A stretch of 20,306 nt of DNA from an uncultured Eubacteriales bacterium. GTDB taxonomy: Bacteria; Bacillota; Clostridia; Oscillospirales; Oscillospiraceae. The translations under genes and the position numbers were made by a program. The DNA is taken from positions 1-20,306 of the forward strand of contig USQL01000040.1 in NCBI GenBank assembly GCA_900556935.1, written 5' to 3'. Below are positions 14,753 through 20,306 of this stretch, piece after piece (positions within the stretch are counted from its first letter, which is position 1; each line of letters begins with the position of its first letter). The notes below the pieces were generated by a model, which made no database searches, was not told where the DNA came from, and was given only the letters and a program-made list of their open reading frames with translations.

Positions 14753-16435
14753 ATGGATATAGATAATCCCATTCCGGAAGAGGATGACGAAACCTTTCTG
14801 GCTTCCCTGAACGCGCTTCTGGCAGAGGACCCCCAGCCAACGGAGGAGCCCCAGCCGGAGCAGACGCAGCCCCCCCAGGAGCCCAAGCCAAAGGATAAGC
14901 CCAAAAAGCAGAAGGCCAAACACGCCAAAAAGCACCTCAAAAAGCCCTCTAAGAAGCTCCTGACCGGTCTTGCCATTGGCCTGGGGGCGGCGCTTGTGCT
15001 GGCCCTGGCCGTTCCCGCGGTGCTGCGGGCGCTGGACCCCTACGGAGGAAAAATCGCCCCGGGTGTCAGCGTGGGAACTGTGGAGCTGGGCGGCCTGAGC
15101 AAGGGGGCTGCCAAAAAAGCCCTGGCGGATGCCTACGGCACCGGCGGTGCGGACACCCCCCTGGTGGTCTCCTTCCCGGAGCTGCAGTCCATTCTGGACG
15201 GCACCGGAGAGAATGCCGCCACCAGCCTGACCCTCTCCCCAAAGGATACCGGTGTACATCTTGACGCGGCTAAGGCCGCAAAGGCTGCCTACGCCCTGGT
15301 CCGGGACGGCAGCGATGCTTCCACCCAACTTTCCCTTGTGGACTACCTCCACCTGGATGAAAGCTACCTGCGCAGTACCGCTGAGGACTATGCCGCCCAG
15401 CTGCAGGCGCTCTATCAGGAGGGCTCCTACCAGGTAGAGGGTTCTGCCCCGGATATCAGCGCCGAAGGCTTCCGGGAGGATGCCCCCTGCCAGAGCGTCC
15501 TTCTGACACGTGGCTTCCCTGGGATTGAAATTGACACGGACCACCTGTATGCGCAGATTCTGGATGCCTATGAAAATCAGACCTTTTCCATTGACTACGA
15601 CGGCACGGTCCAGATTCAGGCCCCCAAGGACCTGGATTTGGATGCCATCTGGCAGGAAACCCGGATAGAAGCCCGGGAGCCCAGCGTGGACCTCAGCACC
15701 TATCAGGTGATTCCGGGGCAGCACGGCTATGAATTTGACCTGGACACGGCCAAGGCGGAGTTTGACAACCTGCCCTACGGCGGCACCATGACTCTGGAGC
15801 TGCACTATACAGCTCCGGAAACCGTCGACGAGGACGCTTATTTCCAGGATACCCTGGGCTACTGCGAGACCCCCCACAGCAACAATGAAAACCGGAACAG
15901 CAACCTGAAAAAGGCCTGTGAAATGCTGAACGGTCTGGTGCTCCAGCCCGGGCAGGAATTCTCCTACAACGAAACCCTGGGCGAGCGGACCAAGGAAAAG
16001 GGCTGGCTGCCCGCCCCCGCCTACTCCGGCACTACACTGGTGGACTCACCCGGCGGCGGCATCTGCCAGGTGAGCTCCACGCTGTACCTGGCCAGCGTCT
16101 ACGCTGAGCTCACCATTCTGGAGCGGGTCAACCACGGCTATCCCGTGCGCTACATCCCCCTGGGCATGGATGCAACCGTCAACTGGGGCTTTACGGACCT
16201 GAAAATGCGCAACGACTCCCCCATGCCCGTAAAAATCGTTGCCGAGGAGACCGACGACCTGGTAAAGGTTACCATTCTCGGCACCGAAACCCGGAACTAC
16301 ACCATCGAAATGACCTATTCCGTGGGCGGACGGCACGTCAAAACCTTCAAAAGCAAGTACGACAAAGACACCGGCGAGCTCATTTCCAAGGAAACCGTAG
16401 CCCTGTCCAGCTATTTGGAGGATATCTACAAATAA
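14753..16435 (+). CDS. VanW family membrane-anchored cell-wall protein (YoaR-like)
   Basis: 560 residues. An acidic and proline-rich then lysine-rich cytoplasmic tail (1-68) precedes one transmembrane helix (about 69-93). The outer part contains a region like the putative peptidoglycan-binding domain of the YoaR family (about 100-380) and a VanW domain (about 400-500) recognisable by PGQEFSYNETLGERT, GGGICQVSSTLY and NWGFTDLKMRND. The final MTYSVGGRHVKTFKSKYDK part is slightly G5-like. VanW proteins occur widely in Firmicutes; the domain's biochemical role is not established, and it is not by itself a vancomycin resistance gene. The ATG at 14753 follows GGAGGA by 6 bases; the frame upstream lies over the promoter. 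A strong terminator follows, so it is probably monocistronic. Confidence 0.88.
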   Translation: MDIDNPIPEEDDETFLASLNALLAEDPQPTEEPQPEQTQPPQEPKPKDKPKKQKAKHAKKHLKKPSKKLLTGLAIGLGAALVLALAVPAVLRALDPYGGKIAPGVSVGTVELGGLSKGAAKKALADAYGTGGADTPLVVSFPELQSILDGTGENAATSLTLSPKDTGVHLDAAKAAKAAYALVRDGSDASTQLSLVDYLHLDESYLRSTAEDYAAQLQALYQEGSYQVEGSAPDISAEGFREDAPCQSVLLTRGFPGIEIDTDHLYAQILDAYENQTFSIDYDGTVQIQAPKDLDLDAIWQETRIEAREPSVDLSTYQVIPGQHGYEFDLDTAKAEFDNLPYGGTMTLELHYTAPETVDEDAYFQDTLGYCETPHSNNENRNSNLKKACEMLNGLVLQPGQEFSYNETLGERTKEKGWLPAPAYSGTTLVDSPGGGICQVSSTLYLASVYAELTILERVNHGYPVRYIPLGMDATVNWGFTDLKMRNDSPMPVKIVAEETDDLVKVTILGTETRNYTIEMTYSVGGRHVKTFKSKYDKDTGELISKETVALSSYLEDIYK

Positions 16436-16443
16436 CACAAAAG

Positions 16444-16493
16444 GCTGCCGCAAAATTGTTTCCCTTTGGGATTCGATTTTGCGGCAGCTTTTT
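16444..16493 (+). terminator. Strong intrinsic terminator
   Basis: GCTGCCGCAAAAT (16444-16456) pairs perfectly with 16476-16488 over 13 bp. The 19-base loop can itself fold (TCCC/GGGA). TTTTT follows at 16489-16493. It ends the VanW-domain gene. Confidence 0.9.
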
Positions 16494-16520
16494 AAAGTTT
16501 TATAAAGATGCCGTAGACAC

Positions 16521-16575
16521 TTGACATTGTGGTCTATTCATGATAGACTTTTCACGTGGTCTATAGATAATAAAC
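16521..16575 (+). promoter_or_regulatory. Promoter with paired BlaI-type operators
   Basis: -35 TTGACA (16521-16526), 17-bp spacer, -10 TAGACT (16544-16549) with an extended TG at 16541-16542. Two dyads of the same build occur: GTCTAT-N5-ATAGAC at 16532-16548, covering the spacer and -10, and GTCTAT-N5-ATAAAC (one mismatch) at 16559-16575 downstream, centres 27 bp apart. Both halves are preceded by GTG. This is the layout expected for two repressor dimers acting on their own operon. Confidence 0.72.
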
Positions 16576-16594
16576 CAAAAGGAGAAAGATTTTT

Positions 16595-16960
16595 ATGGAT
16601 GAAATGAAGCTGGGTCCTGTAGAAACCCGTTTTGCCGAACTGATTTGGGCGAACGCCCCCATTTCCTCCGGGGAGCTGGTGAAGCTCTGCGCCCAGGAGC
16701 TGGAATGGAAAAAATCAACTACCTATACGGTTCTGAAAAAGCTCTGTGACAAGGGAATTTTCCGCAACGACGGCGGCACCGTCACCGTGGTAAAAACCAA
16801 GCAGGCGGTTCAGGCCATTCAAAGCCACCAATTTGTGGAGGATGCTTTTTCCGGCTCTCTTCCCGCCTTTCTCGCCGCCTTTGCCCAAGGAGGCCCCCTG
16901 TCCCAAAAGGATATCCGGGATATCCGGGCCATGATCGATGCCTATGAAAAGGAGGGGTAA
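16595..16960 (+). CDS. BlaI/MecI/CopY family repressor
   Basis: 121 residues. A winged helix fills about 5-70 (VETRFAELIWANAPISSGEL, then KKSTTYTVLKKLCDKGIF as recognition helix, wing about 58-66). The C-terminal helices (about 72-121) form the dimer part. In staphylococcal BlaI and MecI this region is cut between Asn101 and Phe102 after BlaR1/MecR1 signalling; here the matching place appears to be A95-F96 in SLPAFLAAFAQGG. AGGAGA stands 10 bases upstream of the ATG. The M56 protein gene starts 2 bases after the stop, and its ribosome binding site GGAGGGG overlaps this gene's end. Autoregulation through the dyads at 16532-16575 is likely. No beta-lactamase or PBP gene is nearby, so the wider target is unknown. 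Confidence 0.93.
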   Translation: MDEMKLGPVETRFAELIWANAPISSGELVKLCAQELEWKKSTTYTVLKKLCDKGIFRNDGGTVTVVKTKQAVQAIQSHQFVEDAFSGSLPAFLAAFAQGGPLSQKDIRDIRAMIDAYEKEG

Positions 16961-16962
16961 CC

Positions 16963-19527
16963 ATGACAGCCCTTTTTCTGTTCCTGTTCAACCGAGGCAT
17001 CACCGCAAGCTTTCTGATTCTGGCGGTAATTGTGCTTCGTTTTCTTTTTCGAAAGCTTCCCAAAAATCCCCAGCTGCTCCTTTGGGCGCTGGTTGCCCTG
17101 CGGCTGGCGATTCCCTTCTCCTTGGAAAGCTCGTTGAGCCTGATGCCCAAAACCGAGGCGGTTTCGATCCTAACCGGCAGCACAGTGATTTCCCCCCGCA
17201 ATCTTTCCGAGATGCCGGTTCCAACGGCAACCGTCCCCGCCCCTGCCGTTGCTCCTCAACCGAGTTTTTCCCAAAAAGTCCTCCCCGCCGCCTCTCAGGC
17301 ATCCGCCGCACAGGCCCCCTTCACAGGCCCAAACGGCACGGAAAATGGACTTCTCGTGGTCTGCACCCTTCTGTGGCTTCTAGGCGCAGCGGGAATGCTT
17401 ACCTACTGCCTCGCTGCATATTTGCGGCTGCGAAAAAAACTCTCCGTCAGTCTGCGGCTGGATGGAAATGTATACCTCTGCGACGGAATCCCCGCTCCCT
17501 TCCTCCTGGGGCTGTTCCGGCCCCGCATCTACCTGCCCTCCGGTTTAAACCCGGAAGCAAGAACCTATGTGCTGGCCCACGAAAAGGCTCACCTTCGCCA
17601 TGGGGACGCCTGGTGGAAAATGCTGGGCTTCCTGCTTCTCAGCGTCTACTGGTTCCATCCCTTGGTCTGGTGCGGCTACTGGCTGTTCTGCCAGGACCTA
17701 GAGATGGCCTGCGACGAGCGGGCCGTCAAGGGGATGGATCATTGTCAGCGAAAAAGCTACGCCTGTACCCTATTGCTATGTGCCGCGCCGAAGGGGACCT
17801 TCCCCATCTGCCCGGTGGCGTTCAGCCAAAGCGGCATCAAAGCACGGATTGCCAATATCCTGCAAACGAAAAATACAAAGTTGTGGATCTGCCTGCTTGC
17901 CGTTATGCTGGCGGTAATTTTTGTATGCTGTTTCGCGACAAGCCCCAAAAGCGAAGATAAGACATTTTCCAATCAGAGCGGTCTATCCTCCATGGGAGCA
18001 GAGGAACAAGACCCCTCGGAAGCACAAAAGGCTGCCGACTTTTTGCGGCGCTATCTGGATGCCTGTAGACAGGAAAGCTTTTCTAACTACGCTCAATTCC
18101 TCTATTTCCCGAATGAAGGTATCTACGCCCGTCAAAAGGAAGCTTATGCCCCTTCCACCGATATCTGCACCATAGATTCCCAGCAGCGCATCAACGACAA
18201 ACTGTGGGCCTTTTCCGTCTCCTGTGACGGCCTTTCGGAACCTATTTACCTTTTTGTCGGGAAACTGGACGGAGAATACAAGGTCATTCAAAACGTCTAT
18301 GACATTCCGGATTCTCTGCGGGAAAATCTCCGGGAGGCGGATTTTCAAAGCGACGTTTTTATGCACGAATCCTCCGAGCTTGCGCAGATTCAATACGAAC
18401 TCCGCTTCTTCGCCGTGCCGAAAAGCGTAGCGTGTTTCCACATGGAGGCCATTCCGGAAGGAACCCATCAGGGCAGCTTTTTCGACCTTCTCTGGTCCAC
18501 GGATGCCTGGACCATTGCGGCAGAGGACACCCCCGCCCCGGGGCCGGAGGAGATTGACGTAGGCTGCCGGATCACAGGCTATGACGGCCGGGTCCTTGTC
18601 ATTCGCAGCGGGCGGGATGGCTTTGACCTGTATAGCAGGGACGGGACCCATGCAATGCGCGTTCTGGGCTTCTCCGGCGAGGAGATTCTCGGATTCATTC
18701 AGAACTGGGCGCGGAATTGGGACGCCACCGCCAATACTTGCCTCAATGCCCTGGGAACCCTGATTCTGGACCAAGACAGCAATCAAATTTCCTATCCCGG
18801 ACAGGTTGGCGGTTTTGTAAACGCGGGCGGCTGGGGCCGTGTGGCGCTGGCCATTGCGGTGGTTCAGGCCGTACCAGACCCGGAAAGCACTCTTGTCTAC
18901 GCGCCCATCCCCGGTTCCTGGGACTCTGGCAGCTATCCCCTTCAGAAGGATGTTCTGGACGGGCTGACGGTTCAGGACCATCTCTACCGAATGCTTCTGT
19001 TCAATCAATACGATTCGGCCTATGCCCTTGCCTATTCCGTGTTTGGCGGCGAGGCGGCGGCCGTGGAACAGATGAACGCGGTAACCATGGAAGTCTGTCA
19101 ACGGGAGCCCTTCCGGGGGCTTTACAACCAGGACACGGGAACGCTTCCCATCGAAGGCCTTGCCAAGCTGATCAGCACCATGCTGGAAAAGCCCCTGCTG
19201 AACAAAATCTGGCACGCCGCCTCCTATACGGTCCCCAGCACCCAGGAGCTTGTCTATTCTGCGAACGCCCTGCTTCCCGGGACCCCCCTGGTGCTGAGCC
19301 ATATTTCCCAGGACAGCCGGGTCACCGGCGGCCTCGCCGCCCGATCTGGGGACTACGCCGATCTGGCCGTTACCGCCGAATATGGGGGCAGGCGGGTTCT
19401 GTGTGTCCTCACCGGCGCGCTTCGGGTTTCCCATCCCTATATGGATAACCCCAGCAGCTACGACGTGGTAGACTACTGGGGAAATTACGAGGAAATGGAG
19501 AAGCTATTGAACATCGCGTTTGGGTAG
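16963..19527 (+). CDS. M56 (BlaR1-like) membrane metallopeptidase with a degenerate S11-like sensor region
   Basis: 854 residues, longer than BlaR1 (about 600). Membrane part: TM1 (about 3-28), TM2 (about 37-54), a proline/serine-rich loop, TM3 (about 127-150), then the zinc protease motif H206-E-K-A-H210 with E247 in DLEMACDE as third ligand, a hydrophobic segment (about 220-240) and the last TM (about 307-326). The outer part has an NTF2-like segment (about 343-430), a middle region and a C-terminal stretch (about 590-820) that resembles S11 DD-carboxypeptidases (LTVQDHLYRMLL, LAKLISTMLEKPL, NALLPGT, VLCVLTGAL). By my alignment SxxK becomes G623-W-G-R626, SxN becomes N681-Q-Y683 and KTG becomes V787-T-G. 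It should sense a ligand outside and cleave or trigger loss of the BlaI-type partner. The M56 part is firm; the S11 likeness is by eye. Confidence 0.88.
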   Translation: MTALFLFLFNRGITASFLILAVIVLRFLFRKLPKNPQLLLWALVALRLAIPFSLESSLSLMPKTEAVSILTGSTVISPRNLSEMPVPTATVPAPAVAPQPSFSQKVLPAASQASAAQAPFTGPNGTENGLLVVCTLLWLLGAAGMLTYCLAAYLRLRKKLSVSLRLDGNVYLCDGIPAPFLLGLFRPRIYLPSGLNPEARTYVLAHEKAHLRHGDAWWKMLGFLLLSVYWFHPLVWCGYWLFCQDLEMACDERAVKGMDHCQRKSYACTLLLCAAPKGTFPICPVAFSQSGIKARIANILQTKNTKLWICLLAVMLAVIFVCCFATSPKSEDKTFSNQSGLSSMGAEEQDPSEAQKAADFLRRYLDACRQESFSNYAQFLYFPNEGIYARQKEAYAPSTDICTIDSQQRINDKLWAFSVSCDGLSEPIYLFVGKLDGEYKVIQNVYDIPDSLRENLREADFQSDVFMHESSELAQIQYELRFFAVPKSVACFHMEAIPEGTHQGSFFDLLWSTDAWTIAAEDTPAPGPEEIDVGCRITGYDGRVLVIRSGRDGFDLYSRDGTHAMRVLGFSGEEILGFIQNWARNWDATANTCLNALGTLILDQDSNQISYPGQVGGFVNAGGWGRVALAIAVVQAVPDPESTLVYAPIPGSWDSGSYPLQKDVLDGLTVQDHLYRMLLFNQYDSAYALAYSVFGGEAAAVEQMNAVTMEVCQREPFRGLYNQDTGTLPIEGLAKLISTMLEKPLLNKIWHAASYTVPSTQELVYSANALLPGTPLVLSHISQDSRVTGGLAARSGDYADLAVTAEYGGRRVLCVLTGALRVSHPYMDNPSSYDVVDYWGNYEEMEKLLNIAFG

Positions 19528-19532
19528 TATAT

Positions 19533-19560
19533 GAAATGGCGGCCGGTGGGCCGCCATTTC
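19533..19560. terminator. Bidirectional hairpin between convergent genes
   Basis: GAAATGGCGGCC (19533-19544) pairs perfectly with 19549-19560 around GGTG. It lies 5 bases after the M56 gene stop and 1 base beyond the stop of the minus-strand HMA gene. U-tracts are weak on both sides (TTCACTTCTT on the plus strand), but the position suits a shared terminator. Confidence 0.7.
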
Positions 19561-19561
19561 T

Positions 19562-19819
19562 TCACTTCTTCCGGAACAGGGAGAAGCCCTTCTTTTCATA
19601 GGGCTCAGAATGAATACCCTTGACCTGGTAGCCGGTCTTTTCGATGGCTGCCCGGACAGCCGCTTCGTCAACAGTTTCCTCGGTGATGAGCACCGTCTCG
19701 CCTTTTGTATGGGAAGAGGTCACCTTGTTGACCTTGACCGCCTGACGAATGGCATCGTTGATGTGGCTTTCGCACATGCCGCACATCATCCCGTCTACCT
19801 GAATGGTTGTCTTTACCAT
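19562..19819 (-). CDS. Heavy-metal-associated (HMA, CopZ-like) domain protein
   Basis: 85 residues from the ATG at 19819. The metal-binding loop GMMCGMCESH (M-x-C-x-x-C) follows the first beta strand (TTIQVD), and the beta-alpha-beta-beta-alpha-beta ferredoxin-like fold is easy to trace to about residue 68 (AAIEKTGYQVKGI). A basic tail (FSLFRKK) follows. Such proteins bind Cu(I) or other soft or transition metals in the cytoplasm and pass them to P-type ATPases or regulators. The open frame has 18 more codons upstream, but these overlap the promoter; AGGTGG lies 8 bases before this ATG. No ATPase gene is adjacent. The DtxR-type dyad over its -35 would point to iron or manganese control rather than copper. 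The metal is not known. Confidence 0.88.
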   Translation of the reverse strand: MVKTTIQVDGMMCGMCESHINDAIRQAVKVNKVTSSHTKGETVLITEETVDEAAVRAAIEKTGYQVKGIHSEPYEKKGFSLFRKK

Positions 19820-19844
19820 ATTGCATTCCACCTTTCTTTTGCAG

Positions 19845-19877
19845 ATTATAGCACCCTTTTTAGTTAGCGTCAACTAA
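19845..19877 (-). promoter_or_regulatory. Promoter and DtxR-like dyad of the HMA gene
   Basis: Minus strand -35 TTGACG (19873-19868), 17-bp spacer, perfect -10 TATAAT (19850-19845). The dyad TTAGTTAGCGTCAACTAA (19860-19877) covers the -35. Its outer TTAG...CTAA and 6-bp arms TTAGTT/AACTAA resemble the DtxR/IdeR/MntR operator class. Metal-dependent repression is a reasonable inference. Confidence 0.62.
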
Positions 19878-19888
19878 CCAGTCTGCAC

Positions 19889-19927
19889 AAAATCACGGAG
19901 CGGTTCTCTTTGCCGCTCCGTGATTTT
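19889..19927 (-). terminator. Intrinsic terminator of nrdD
   Basis: AAAATCACGGAGCGG (19889-19903) pairs perfectly with 19913-19927, 15 bp including the A/T ends, around a 9-base loop. On the minus strand it follows the nrdD stop by 11 bases, and the TTTT at the end of the stem serves as a short U-tract. Confidence 0.85.
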
Positions 19928-19938
19928 GGATATTCGCC

Positions 19939-20306
19939 TTACAGGTGCAGGACCCGGTCTTTGATCTCCTGGGTTCTTCCCTGATTCCAGAACTGAGTGC
20001 CGATATAGCCGCAGGTACGTCTGGCCACATTCATCTTGTTCTGGTCCCGGTTGCCGCACTGGGGGCAGACCCAGACCAGCTTGTGGTCATCCTCCTGGAT
20101 TTCAATCTCGCCGTCGTAGCCGCAGACCTGGCAGTAGTCGGACTTGGTATTCAGCTCGGCGTACATGATGTTGTCATAGATGAACTGCATCACTTCCAGC
20201 ACCGCGTCGATATTATTCTGCATATTGGGCACTTCCACGTAGCTGATGGCCCCGCCGGGGGACAGCTGCTGGAACTCCGCCTCGAAGCGCAGCTTGGTAA
20301 AGGCAT
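19939..20306 (-). CDS. nrdD: Anaerobic ribonucleoside-triphosphate reductase, C-terminal part (runs off the right edge)
   Basis: The last 121 or so codons of a class III ribonucleotide reductase, which makes deoxyribonucleotides without oxygen. The frame is open through the right edge, beginning ..AFTKLRFEAEF. Two cysteine pairs form the zinc site (YCQVCGYDG and VCPQCGNRD). The glycyl radical loop is RRTCGYIGTQFW, where the glycine after Tyr-Ile corresponds to the radical glycine. The protein ends NQGRTQEIKDRVLHL. An internal GTG at 20238 is not the true start, since the conserved frame continues upstream of it. A terminator follows directly, so the activase gene nrdG is not immediately downstream. 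The gene supports an anaerobic host. Confidence 0.95.
   Translation of the reverse strand, partial: AFTKLRFEAEFQQLSPGGAISYVEVPNMQNNIDAVLEVMQFIYDNIMYAELNTKSDYCQVCGYDGEIEIQEDDHKLVWVCPQCGNRDQNKMNVARRTCGYIGTQFWNQGRTQEIKDRVLHL

Noticed and set aside
14606..15877. Minus-strand open frame of 423 codons over mfd and the VanW gene
   Set aside because: It covers the end of mfd, a good promoter and the start of the VanW gene in antisense, and is Gly/Leu/Gln-rich without a known domain.
14753..16435. Vancomycin resistance gene
   Set aside because: The VanW domain alone occurs widely in Firmicutes; no vanH, vanA-type ligase or vanX lies nearby.
17983..19434. Minus-strand open frame of 483 codons inside the M56 gene
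   Set aside because: The plus-strand frame has clear operon structure, ribosome binding site and recognisable segments; the antisense frame has no start signal or motif.
16595..19527. Beta-lactam resistance operon
   Set aside because: The regulator pair resembles BlaI/BlaR1, but no beta-lactamase or PBP2a gene is present and the sensor lacks the acylation motif.

Overview
The window looks like chromosomal DNA from an anaerobic, fairly GC-rich Clostridia member, probably a gut Oscillospiraceae/Ruminococcaceae-type Firmicute. The reasons are near-consensus sigma-A promoters and strong Shine-Dalgarno sites, the prs-pth-mfd block, a BlaI/BlaR1-type pair, a VanW/YoaR-like protein, a glycyl-radical ribonucleotide reductase (NrdD) and a sugar operon of gut type. 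The genus cannot be named from the sequence alone. I see no tRNA, rRNA, CRISPR array or complete insertion sequence.

Left flank (1-1870, mostly minus strand). This part is visibly more AT-rich than the rest. It holds the first codons of a response regulator running off the window, a long interlocking hairpin in its leader, a decayed gene fragment behind a good promoter, a GNAT acetyltransferase and a 2H phosphoesterase. It reads as accessory or scarred DNA.

Sugar operon (1871-7834, minus strand). Four genes overlap by 4 or 8 bases in the order tetR, GH2 glycosidase, GPH-family sugar:cation symporter, GH36 alpha-galactosidase, ending at a hairpin. One promoter with a perfect 12-bp inverted repeat over and behind its -10 drives it, so the TetR protein very likely autoregulates the unit. 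The likely job is uptake and hydrolysis of a galactose-containing oligosaccharide or glycoside.

Centre (7835-16495, plus strand). A divergent intergenic region with hairpin-forming repeats precedes an orphan Wzy/O-antigen-ligase-like membrane protein. Then come prs and pth (1-nt overlap), mfd, and a VanW-domain membrane protein with its own promoter starting 3 nt after the mfd stop codon. A strong terminator closes the block.

Right part (16496-20306). A BlaI-type repressor and an M56 (BlaR1-like) membrane metallopeptidase form a two-gene operon behind a promoter with two equally built dyads. The BlaR1-like protein is the most unusual object here. In place of the usual acylatable penicillin-binding sensor it carries an NTF2-like segment and a C-terminal region resembling an S11 (DacA-type) DD-carboxypeptidase, in which all three catalytic motifs appear lost. 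Facing it on the minus strand are a small heavy-metal-associated (CopZ-like) protein with a DtxR-type dyad over its -35, and the C-terminal end of nrdD.
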